From positions 10,204,764-10,268,763 of the forward strand of contig NC_092583.1 in NCBI RefSeq assembly GCF_037975245.1: a DNA stretch of 64,000 nucleotides. The letters are read 5' to 3'. This stretch comes from Apostichopus japonicus (lineage: Eukaryota; Echinodermata; Holothuroidea; Aspidochirotida; Stichopodidae). Within the stretch, counting starts at the first letter, position 1, and every line of letters starts with the position of its first letter. Made by a program: the position numbers and the translations under genes. This document shows positions 24,410 through 35,400 of the stretch, in pieces. The notes under the pieces were generated by a model. It was given only the letters and a program-made list of their open reading frames with translations, searched no databases and was not told the DNA's origin.

Positions 24410-27400
24410 ATACAAAAATACCAAAATGAACCCGACAAGGTGCTAGAAGGTAGCAAAATGAGTGAAATGAGTGTATGAAAAGGATACGATCGTCTTTGGC
24501 ATATTTCTGGAGATAGATAATACGGAGTCCCTATAGCTGTACGCGCGTGATCCAATGTGTTGGTCAACATTTTGGCGATTCCAAAATCGCCAATTTTTAA
24601 CAGTCGAGATGACGTCAGGAAAATATTCGCTGGTTTTAAATCTTGTCGTTAGAGATGAGAGAGACAGAAAAGAAAAGAGGTAGTTAGGTAATCATTAGAC
24701 AAAATGTTAAATTGAATATACAATTAATATATATAAATATTTATGATTTATGTAAATTTAACATAATTGTCAAAGGCCTATACACTATACTACACATGAC
24801 AGCTTAACAAGATTGTATATAGCAAACGTCGGACTCCTTTAATGATAAAGGTTCAACATTAAACAAATATTACTGCAGTGTTGTCTTTCACAATCATGAC
24901 ACGTGATAACTTGATCCCTGAGTTTTGGCTGTACATCGCAAGCGCACATTTTTGACCCATAGTCGTAATCTGAGGGCACTATAGGTTAACGTGTGGAAAG
25001 GAAGCCAGATCGGTTGCATTCTCGTTATGAATATATATGTATAGTTATGGTAAAATATTGAGGAAATAAGTCCGAAAAAGCCTTAAAAACTTACCACGGT
25101 GTAATATCTTCTGGTCGTGAATATAACTCAATGCAAAACCAATCTGTACAATCCAGTCTAGTGCCTGGTCTTCCGGGAAACCTACTCCGGCGTTTAGTCG
25201 ACGGTGGTTTATACGCTGAGCGAGATCACCTTATAAAATAGCGTAGAAAACGTGACTTAACATATCTGGGTCATATTTCTTTGAATATTAAATTAGTTAT
25301 TTAAAGGTAGCTAATGTTCGGTAATATTTACATTTAAAAATAATGCAATTTATTATATCGACCCACATGTTAGGTTTCATTTTAAAAAATGAAGAAAAGT
25401 TTTAATAGTTTCCAGCGGTTTTTTACCCAGTGAGGGGTATCTTTTACACCGTTACAAAATGTAGTCGGCCTTACAGACCACCTTGGGCGTTCCACAGGGT
25501 GGAGGGGGAGTGGGGAGGCGCAAGGGGGAATGGACACGTGCAGCCTGAAAATCAAATTAATAGAAAAAGAACAAACAAATGTACCCTTTACTTAAAACTC
25601 GGGTTAACCGATTGTGACGGTTACCGGTTACAATTTTTTTTATTGTAAACCGGTTAACAGGTTCATTCTTTGGACTGCTAACCGGTCGCTACTTTTTTTT
25701 CTGCGGAATTCCTTGGAGACCACGTTGGATTCATAATTCAGTTTGTAATACAGTGACGGAAATATGATGTGGCATGCTAATCGATCGATCGATCGGTATA
25801 TAAATCTTTGTCAAATAAGTATAGTTCCCTCTATATTCCTTAAACTTCGCATTTTCGTCTTATTGTGAGTTGGCCTACATATATACTGAACTCAATGAGT
25901 GAAATGATATCTAGGGCAAATATCACTTCCAGCTTTCCATATACCTACATACAACGCATGTGTAGGGTATATGCATTGTTCGACGATTAACGCCATTGGC
26001 TTTGGTAAATAAACCTTGTTTGTAACTCCACGATAAAACGTATACCGTTTTTCCTCTACTGATATAAGCACTATAATGTCATTTTTTACCCTGAAAGGCA
26101 ATATTTATAAAGTATGCCCTTCTTAAGTGTGAAGTGGATCTAAATTCGTTGAGTAAACATGACATTAGGTACCTTTAAGTAATAGCCAACCGACGGCTTT
26201 TCATTAGGGAAATCTTAAATTGATTAAAATTTTGAACCTCCCAGCTTTTCTTCCAATTACCAAATGGCACTGGATTTGCTAAGCACATATATGCAATGAC
26301 CTATTGTCAATTAGCAAGTTTACTTTACTAACCACTCTGAATGTTGAGAAAAAAAGTTACCCGAATTTTCTTCAGGAGCCAGCTTCTGCACTGTTCTAAA
26401 TAATGTTCCATGTTTAAAGTTGCTACCTCTGCATAGTGTTTTACCTGTCTTATCTTAGAAAGAACATTGATCTATATTGCGGTAAATTCTTGAATTTTTA
26501 ATATTTGAGACACTTATGGCGATATGACCATTCTCTTAGTAACAGTTTGTTTCATTAGATGTTTTTATTTTTAGATATTCGACCTACTCTAGTTCTCTAA
26601 AGATACGATCCAAATGAGTTGCGGGCAGTATTTCGTTTCTCATAACCAGAGCCATCTCATTACGTGTGTTCAGATTCTCGCTAATAAATGTGTAGATGGC
26701 GCTATTTGACATTGAGGCTAATAAACTTAGCGATTACGCCAATCACAAGCGAAGCGTTTGGTTGTATTTTTGTTAACATTTCATGTCAAGTCGTAAGTTC
26801 AGTACATGCTGCCACCAAACTTTAGCTTCATTAAAATGGCCAAGATATGCTTAAAAGTATTTTATATCAGCCATGAACTTAAAAAATTCCTCCCAGATAT
26901 TAAGGAGTATTCATCTCAGACAAATCATTTCCTCACTAAAGACAATGTTTACGGTGGCAGTAATGCTTCTTGAAGTTTGATCATAAAGTGACCATTATTT
27001 TACTTCTTACCATATTTGGAGGACACCCTTTTGACCTTAAATAGCTGTATTAAATACAATTAGCTAAACTTGTCGACCATGCATATCCGCAGGGAGCGAC
27101 CCCCTCGCCCCCCCCCCGCCCCACATGGAAAATCAAAGTAGTAGAAAGGAAGCCAATTAAAAAAACCGGGGAAGTCCCTCAGACTCCAGACAGCGATGGG
27201 ATTTCGAAGATTCATGGGATTAGTTTTTTTTTGTATTACAAAACGGTTAACCGTTTGATTCTTTGGACGGTTTACGGTGAATCCAGAAAGAAGATGGATA
27301 CAAGTATGGATTGGTGGGGAGGAAAGATGGATGAATGGATGGATGAAGGAGGGAAGGGAGATGGATGGATGGATCGGCAAAGGAAGAAAGATTAACGAAT

Positions 27401-27965
27401 GAATGGATGGAAGAGGGAGCAAGATGGATGATTGTATGGGTAGGGAAAGATGGATGAGGGAGATAGGGGTGATGGAAGAAAGATGGACGAATGAAAGAAT
27501 TGAAGGGGAGAGGAAGATGGATGAATGTATGGATGGGGAGGAGGAAAGATGGATTGATGGAGGGGGGAAAAGATGGATGATTGGATTGATTGGTGAGAAA
27601 AGAACGATGGATGGGAAAGAAAATTGGATGTGGGGTGGGGGGAGTTGAATTATACAAAAATACATTAAGTGAGTATCAAATTTGCTATACTAACCTTGAT
27701 CTGCATATTCCATTACTATGTGTAACAGTCCCTTTGATACGAAAGCTTCTCGATATCGGATCACGTTTTTATGTTTCAGACGAGACAGAATTGCGACTTC
27801 ATTCTCTGCTTGTGCTCTCTCCTCACTGGTCAATCCTGTTAAAGTTATTTCTTTGATGACATAGGAACGACGACTATGGCATGAAGAAACAAGCCAAGCT
27901 TTTCCAAAAGTTCCAGTACCAATCAGTTTGACTTTCGCGTATTTGTTGTTAAATTTCCCCTCCAT
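21351..27965 (-). CDS. NEK-family serine/threonine kinase, 6 coding exons, 700 aa
   Basis: Exons in coding order are 27695-27965, 25095-25229, 24488-24641, 24016-24153, 22481-23195 and 21351-22040. All junctions are GT-AG, and phases join exactly to 2103 nt. The start MEGKF sits directly before the kinase domain, as usual in NEKs. The kinase spans about residues 9-265: glycine loop GTGTFGKA (16-23), VIK lysine 38, HRD 134-136, DFG 154-156, activation segment [12 protein letters not shown]. The tail of about 435 residues is basic and Ser/Thr/Lys-rich, and ends with a helical-looking segment [14 protein letters not shown] near 637. [12 protein letters not shown] and TLKHPF fit the NEK1/3/4/5 branch; I cannot fix the orthologue. 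Members of that branch act in cilia, microtubules or DNA-damage response, so the role here is inferred. Confidence 0.9.
22481..23195 (-). CDS. NEK exon 5 (end of kinase and basic tail)
   Basis: Begins with [20 protein letters not shown] and the RP-containing C-lobe end, then a hydrophilic basic region. Ends ETTQNHK at donor AAG|GTGAGA. Plus-strand frames over it are shadows. Confidence 0.9.
23196..24015. other. NEK intron 4
   Basis: Intronic; contains a TG-rich segment near 23560-23640. No coding signal is supported. Confidence 0.6.
24016..24153 (-). CDS. NEK exon 4 (C-lobe)
   Basis: Encodes [19 protein letters not shown] and the [12 protein letters not shown] segment through GVYPPVT, with GT-AG borders and phases 2 in, 2 out. 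Confidence 0.9.
24366..24405. repeat. (AT)n microsatellite in NEK intron 3
   Basis: About 20 uninterrupted AT dinucleotides between NEK exons 3 and 4. Confidence 0.95.
24488..24641 (-). CDS. NEK exon 3 (DFG and activation segment)
   Basis: Encodes DLKPANIFL, the GDFGIAK motif and [14 protein letters not shown]. Donor TC|GTATCC was chosen because it joins in frame to [12 protein letters not shown] with the exact spacing of other NEKs. Confidence 0.88.
25095..25229 (-). CDS. NEK exon 2 (catalytic loop)
   Basis: Starts in phase 1 after acceptor TTATAAG and encodes [12 protein letters not shown] through [11 protein letters not shown]. The catalytic aspartate codon of HRD is split across the next intron. 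Confidence 0.9.
25230..27694. other. NEK intron 1
   Basis: A 2.5-kb intron with no supported exon. It holds a GATC microtract near 25780-25795 and the GGAT-type minisatellite at 27290-27615. Confidence 0.6.
27290..27615. repeat. GATGGATGGAT-type degenerate minisatellite
   Basis: Degenerate GATGGATGAATGGATGGA and GGGAGGAAAGATGGAT units. Both strands stay open over it, giving Ser/Pro/His-rich or Met/Asp/Gly-rich shadow frames that are not genes. Confidence 0.85.
27695..27965 (-). CDS. NEK exon 1 (kinase N-lobe)
   Basis: Encodes residues 1-91 in part: glycine-rich loop, ATP-binding lysine in YVIKEI, and the helix with [11 protein letters not shown] followed by hinge-side HIVMEYADQ. The donor is AAG|GTTAG and ends in phase 1. 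An in-frame upstream ATG at 27988 would add a short MRAVSYK extension; the kinase-proximal ATG is preferred by family comparison. Confidence 0.9.
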
Positions 27966-29388
27966 TTTGTAACTGACGGCTCTCATGTATATATATGATT
28001 CGTAATACTTTCTCTGCACATACACATATACGAAGGAGTAGCTAGTGATGTAGCTCATAGTATCCTTTTGTTATGCTAATTTATTGTTATGTTAATTTCT
28101 CGCAGTGGTGCTTTGTCGTGAAATTCTTCGGGTAGATTAAATAGTAAACAGTTTCCATTGCGAAAGGTTGTCATGCGCACGCTCAGATTAGTTTTTCAAT
28201 TTCTGGGCTGAGCCGCAACCGTTAATTTGAAGCTATAAACTTGAAGTTGAATTTTCAATAATATGGTGTTATGTAATAGAAAAGTCACCCAAACTATAGA
28301 AGTACAGCGAACCAGCATTACGTTCGCTATCGCGGCCTTCGCTACTGTTGTGAACTTGGACTTTGAGTGCCCTCACTTCCTTGAATTGTTAACATACACT
28401 AGTATAGCTTCAAACTTCTGGCAGAAAACAATACGAACGCCTTGATAAAGGCTACTCTCAACGCCACTTCCTTTACATCGAGACTGTAGCCATATGACAA
28501 TCCATTGTTACGTCAGTGAGTGTCACGAGTTCCTTTGGAAGGGAGCCGATACTGCACATGATCGATTATTTTTAAGGATGGAGAGTTATCTACAGCGTGG
28601 TGGGCATCTGAACTAATCAGACAGAACAGACACACACATGAACGTGGCCAAAAGGTCGAGATTGCCCATGAGCTGCCTTTTCAAGGGTAAATACTGTGTG
28701 AGATGTATATGAACAGCTCCCTAATGAAGAAAATCAATTCTACTCTACAAAAGTGAAGTTTTAACTCAATGCCATCCTATTTGAACACCAACCATAACAG
28801 CCTGCACCACAAGTAATGTACTACATGAAAAAAAAGGAATCAAGTTCTTGGCAACTTCATCATCATTTTAAAATTTGCCGAAAAAGTTGCACTTTGACAT
28901 TTTCCATGTTAATTTCAGGGCATGTATATGTACCATGCATGCTATCAATTTGACTTAGTAAGCTAGGGGGCATTTTGGCATCTTGCGTTTTGATCCCCGT
29001 GTATGCCGAACGACAAGGTTCATAATCAATGAAAAAAGCAGATTTTCATGTAACCCTATCCTCGATCATATTGTCTTAAAAGTTATAATTGTCTGTTTAA
29101 TATATACGGGTTGTTATAGGCATCCAGAGCCGCATTATGACGCACTCTAGCGTTACGCAAACTCTCAACCAATCAAATACTAGAATGGCATTGTGACACG
29201 CCGTTCGTAAATATAGCAACAAACAGCAACTCACCCACAAACTGAGCATGTTTTGTACAGTAAATACTCATACGTATTACGTGGACAAATAATGTGTGTA
29301 CGTACGTGTACAGTATATGCGGAGAAGTTCATTGTGAGCGGACGCAGTCGTGTGAACTTGTGAAAGTTTTCGTTGTTGGAATTCGGAT
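27966..29388. promoter_or_regulatory. Divergent intergenic region between NEK and TMEM145-like genes
   Basis: The two start codons face away from each other 1.42 kb apart, so both promoters must lie here or in unseen upstream exons. A CCAAT-type motif (AACCAATCAAAT) sits near 29168-29179, about 220 bp before the plus-strand ATG. No TATA box could be assigned with confidence. Shared control is inference. Confidence 0.4.
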
Positions 29389-29499
29389 ATGGAATCAGTG
29401 TTGAAAGTACTGATCCTGTGCATCTTCTTATCTGCCTTTATGGTGGCAGACGGAGAAGCACTAAGAATTACTGGACATACTGAAGAAGATTTCGAAACG
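29389..29499 (+). CDS. TMEM145-like exon 1 (signal peptide)
   Basis: Encodes 37 residues: a hydrophobic leader, likely cleavage near ADGEA, then LRITGHTEEDFET. The donor ACG|GTAAGG leaves phase 0, matching exon 2. The 8.26-kb intron makes this link an inference, supported by the missing signal peptide otherwise. Confidence 0.75.
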
Positions 29500-32400
29500 G
29501 TAAGGTTTACTTTTTAACTTTAAAGTTAGATCTAATCTTTGTTTGGCTAGGCCTATCTTAAATCTTAGTTACTTTCTTCGAGACTTGCCTCTTGAGTCTT
29601 GGTCCTATTCCTAGTTAGCTTAGGCGAGCTCGATTGTAAATTCAAGTGAATCATTCCGACTCCGCTTTATTTCGTGTATGTATCCTTGAACTAGGCCACA
29701 GTTAAGTTAAAGTTTAACAAAGACTAAAGAAAGCTAGGCCATTTATTTTGAGCGTTAGGCTAAGTGTACTCATCTAACATGAAACATGGTTGCATCAATG
29801 CTTACGAGTTGGACAAGCCTTGTGTGCGCATGCGATGTATGACGTAAACATGATACCCAGCCTCCTTGAAGACCATTAGCCAATAGCCATGACGGATTTT
29901 TAGTCTGGTTGTGACATTTCCACATAATTACAGTTACCTAGCAACTTCGTACTAACAGTAACATAAGTACTGTACCGGAGTTACAGGATCGTTCTAACGT
30001 CTAATGTTAAGTTAGGCCTAACCTCACCTAACTGCATAGTAATAGTAGCTAACTAGGACCAGTTGAGCTTTTGATACGTTTGGAGTAAAGCCTAAGCCAA
30101 TATCACTGCAGTTGTTATGATGCTGAGTTTAGTAATAAAAATGAATCAAATCTACTTTTCGCCAGTTCCCCATGATGTTGAAATATTACTGGCCTGCATA
30201 ATTCATGTGACAATAAACCATTTCTATAGTTGTGGGCAAGCAGTAGCAGTCCTTTGTTGTGGGAAATTTGTAAAAGATTGAAACAGCATACAAACAAGGC
30301 TTGGTGATTAATTATCCAACTACATTAGATTGCAAATACTTGAATCCCTTAATAGACCTCTATCACCCCCCCCCCCTCCTCCATATATATTAAAAGGGGG
30401 ACCTTTTCATCCCCAAAGGAACAATTGCTACTATAACTTTTATATGTATTACAAAGCACTTTAACTTTAGTTTCATGTGCTATCACCAATATCTACAATC
30501 CATATTACCAATAGAGACAAAGTTGCCTCTTCACCTTAACTTAAAGGCGATATCGCTCGTAGACTTTTTTTTGAGGGCGCTGGCATTTTCGAGGTTTCAG
30601 CGAGGTTTACTGGGACCCCGAAAACTCACGTGACCTTGGTGGCAAATTTAGATCAGTGAATAGCACAGGCAAGCGTATGCGTAACAAGCCCGTACCCATG
30701 CACACATAATGTTATAACACAGCATTTCAGATTATTGTACTGTTTACCGCAAAGGATTTTCGTACGCGACAGTTTGTTGTTTGTGTGCCTTTTGAGTAAA
30801 GAATACTGTACGATTTTTGTACAAATACATTCGATTAGACTAGAGTATACTGACAATCATGGAAAGGGGATCAGGGCAAGGAGAATCGGGCGAAAGAAAA
30901 CGACCTTATCCTGGAACGAGCGTAGGTTCAAGTGGAGGAAAGCCATTGTTGCATGGACCTGACAAAAACAGCAGTGCAAAGGAACAACAGCGACGAAGAC
31001 ATGCCACGAAGATCTATCTTCTACGTTCCTACGTAAACTGGCAAATGGAGAAAGAACTCTACAAACATGTCCACGATTTGACTTCTGTTAGCAACGCAGA
31101 TTTCGCAGAACATTTGCTTCAGGATCACACAAAAAGGTAATGATTTGCTAAGCTAGGCTAAAACTGTATAGGGTAATACTAGTACATAGTAGTACTACAG
31201 GGTATTGTCCTAGGTAACTGTCAGTATTGCGAAGTACAGAAAACTGCAAAGTTCGGAAACCCCTAAGAAATACACGATTTCACCATGATAACCTACAAGC
31301 GAAAGCCAATATCACTAAAAACTAGGAAGCTACAGTTATTTCCTCTCCAAAATGACCCGTGCGCAAGTATGTACGTACATATCTGTCAATAAAATGAAGA
31401 TAGTTTTTGGGGTATTTTAAGGCTTAGGTGTTCGAACTTCGCAGTGTCTATGCTATTGTATTTGTAACATACATGATTTGATGAGCCTAGGCTTTGTAAC
31501 TAGGCCTATCATTCATTATTTTTCCAATGGTTTAGCGTATGCTAACCTTATCATACTTATCCTAGCACAAAATAGCAGTAAGTTGTATTACTGAGTCATC
31601 ATCATCACTGTTTGTGAATGCTTGTCATGAAGATACTGTGTAGGCCGTGGCTATTCTTACGACTAGTCGTAACAATTATTTATAAACTATTCTTACGACA
31701 AAGGCAACTTCAAGTGCAGTAAAGTAAATAAAGCAACTGCGCATGTAGTAGGGGTAACCCTAACCCTAAACATAACCCTAAACCTCAATCCTAACCCTAA
31801 CCGGAAGTTATTGTTACTCCTCGTCGTAAAATTAGTACTCCTAATCATAAAAATAGCAACTGCCCATGCGTAGTCGGAAATTATTCTTACGACTAGTCGT
31901 AAGAATAGCCACTTTGTACTGTATACAGTTAAAAATTAAAATATCCTTCCTAAAGAAGACTGACAGGGACTGGGGGTCTTTAGTTTCACTCCTCATATTT
32001 ATGCCATGGAAAGCTGGGCCTTCTCATCACCAAAAAGTAAACTGTTTTTTTGCCTCAACAAATTGATGGAAATATATTTTCTAACCACTAGGCCTAGGTG
32101 ATCTGTTCATCCCCACCCCCTCCAGGTTCTAAATTGTTATCAGCTATCCTTGTTTGAGGAATAATTCTTGTGAATGAGCATTTGAAAGAAAAGCCTCACC
32201 TATGCCCAGTCATAATTAACTAGGCATATAACATAGGACTAATGCCTATAGTATTAGTAATAAGTATATGAATTTAGTGTTCATAGTAACTGTGTTCCCT
32301 AATTTTGTAATATACACCAGTGAGGAAGGCCTACTGTGCTGTACAAGTACAACCACATGGACCTGCAATTTTTCCTATAAAAATAATGCATCTACATAAA

Positions 32401-35400
32401 TAATTTAGAATCACTACTAACTGATTCACATGTTTTCACACCGCTGCGTATGCAACTAGACCTTAGGTTTTTCTAAGGTCAGCCACAGCCAGCATATATG
32501 CAATCAAGTTTTAATGGTTCATTTGGGCAACAGCCTACAGGGTGTTATACTGTTATCTACTGACTGTCTGTCCAATATTCCAGCAATCATGTGTACATTT
32601 CTGTGTTTGGGATTTTTGAAGGAACCCAACTGCTATGCAAGAAATTAGGTAAATTAGCCTCACAAATTGAGGGACCATATTAGTACATATATAGCTATAC
32701 CTATATAAACCTTTATATAGCCATGCCTGGAGGTAAGAAAGTACCAGTTTTTTTCGTGTAGGCCTGATGCTCATACTTTATGATGCTGTGCTAAGTTATC
32801 ATATTTTTTATATATAGTCAGTACTATGCTTGTTTTTGTTCAGCTTCTTGTGAATGATCTGATGTTAAGTGTTCAAAAATTATAATATCTATTAAATTTG
32901 GTGGCCGAAACTATCTCTTGTGGAGAGTAATCTAGCGTTAAATTAATGGTAGTCTGAAATCAAGCTATTCATGTAAACAGGAATTTTTCACAATGGTGGG
33001 CTTATGTCATGGAGTAAGCTAGCATCTCAATTCTCACTCATGAAACCAACTGCTCACATAAACAGGAAGTTTACACAGTAGGTAAATAATGAGTGTACAT
33101 CAAACTTTGATCAAAAGACTGGACATCTTTTAGCGATATGAAACCAATCAGTTCACTAAGACAGGAAGTTTACATAGTAAATTTTACATTGACATGTGAG
33201 CTCAAGTTGTTGGGCAAGCAGTTGGGCAACACAAAATTATCCTTACAATTCTTGAAAGGTACCACGGTTTATGGATATGTTGAAGAAGAGTATGAAAGAA
33301 TATCTCATCCTTATCTGGGTTTAAATCAATGTGGGTTAACAATATGTTATTATTGAAATCTGCCTAAGTGTTTGTTTGTTACTTTTCTCTTTCATATTTT
33401 TTCTTGGGTAGGTATGATAAAAACATGTATGTTTGTAATGATTTGGTCATTACCAGATTCATTACGCATACAATTAAGCTTGGGGTGTACAGTAAAATTA
33501 CTATTTCAGTTATATGATTTACGAACAATTTTTTTTGTTTCATTGTATAGGTTTCAAATGCATCTTTTCCGGAAAGATGCTGAAAGTCAAACAGAGGCAT
33601 TCTCAGCAGCTGTCACCACAGAAAGATCAGTTGACACTCAGAAAGGAGAAGGTAAATTTATCCTTGCATGAATTACAGACTGGAAGAGCAGTGCTAATCT
33701 TATCTGATCTGATGTGATCAGAAAAATAATACAATTTCATTCTCATTAAATTCCAAAAGAAAAGAAAAAGATAGTAGCATATTGCTCATCCACTAAAAAG
33801 CATACATGTGTATGGGAATTTATAAAAGTAAGTGGGCCTGATATTATCAGGATCTTCTTTAGAGGCAAACTGACTAGTAACAGTAAATTCAAGAGACACA
33901 ATAGAGCCTGGAACAGAGAGGACATGGTAAACACAAAGAAAGAAGTTAATGGTGTATTGAACAAAAGGAGTCAGTGAAAGCAGAGGTATTTAGATAAATT
34001 GTGGAGTACAAAGCGAGGATTAAGTAAGGAGAGAGGGCGAATAAACTATAGCAGAATACAGAGATGGAGCAGGATAAAGTTAGTCATGTCCTTCCTGTAT
34101 ATTGAGCCCATTCAGTTGAATGGTGCTAGAGCATTCCGTCCGCTCTCTCTATCTCTGCTGTGGTGTACTATGTCTGAAATGGTTAGTCTACGAATTTAGT
34201 TACCTGTTGGGACATGTCTTTAATGGTATGATTGGGCAGCTGAAAGTGTTCCCCTACTGGAGTCTCCATTTTCATGGTATTGACTTGTGACTAGAACTGC
34301 TTCTTGAGGGTGGTCTTGGTTTCACCAACATACTTGTAACTTCAATGTCCTCTAAACTCAATGACACCATTTAAATTGAAATATCAGTTTCCAGTGCTGC
34401 ATATAAGTGTGATAAGTTCTAAACAAAAGGTATATTTTTAGTCACAGCCATAGAAGCTATAGCAGGATACTTGCAATCTAGTAACTCTTGTTTTATGTAA
34501 TCTCTACAGATACTCCTGATCCAGATGTTTTATGTAATCTCTACAGATACTCCTGATCCAGATACTTCAACACCTCTCAAGAAGCCATCTGCCAATGTTC
34601 TGTCCAATGTCACCAGTAGGATTAGATATGGAGCAGCATGGGAGAGAAACCTCAGACTATACGAATACACATTGCCACATTTACATGATCCTGAACAAAA
34701 GAGATCATACATATGGCAGGGGCAAGCACTTTTCCCAGACTTTTGTTGACAGGTTGTGCGACATTCACAAACGTTGGATTAGCTGCTAATGATACATCTG
34801 CATCACCAGATTGAGATAAATTGCTTTCGTCCATTTTGTTCGATAGTAGCTATGACTGTGAATCAGGAGCTTGGCCACCCTCTAAGTCAAGGTGGGCAAG
34901 GTTGGGGAAATTCAATCAAGGAGTAACAATCAGAGAATGGCCAGCTTTATATTGTATATAGACCTACACGCACAGCTTGTATAAATATCTGTATCGGTTT
35001 ATTTATACTGGTGTTCATTTCCGTTGCCAGGAGGGGATATGATTTGAACGTGGGGGAGGGTGTGGGGGGTGGGGAGGGGGTCCCATTTGAAGTGTCCAAA
35101 CGATGCTAATCTTTACATCTATCTTCTTGAATCACATGTACCCCTATCGACACGATCAATCAGTCCTGTCTCTCACCTCCTCTCATGCACTGGTGTATTT
35201 ATTTCCTGGCAAGATAACAGTTAGGCATAGTAAGGATCAGAGGTCATCACAACTTAAAGAGTTGTGCGAGTCCCTGTGGTCTCTTACATCCTGGTAGCAG
35301 TAGAGATAAGAAGCCTAATAGATCAGAAACCATAATCATCTTCTGTTGTGTCTTATTTTCCAGCATCCTTGAAACATTTTATCCTTCCCCTTTGATTTGT

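Noticed and set aside
27060..27665. Ser/Pro/His-rich frames of 136 and 201 codons
   Set aside because: They run through the GATG/GGAT minisatellite inside a NEK intron and lack splice support.
33746..33964. Hydrophobic 72-codon minus frame
   Set aside because: Lies in the decayed Penelope-like region; no intact domain or splice signals.
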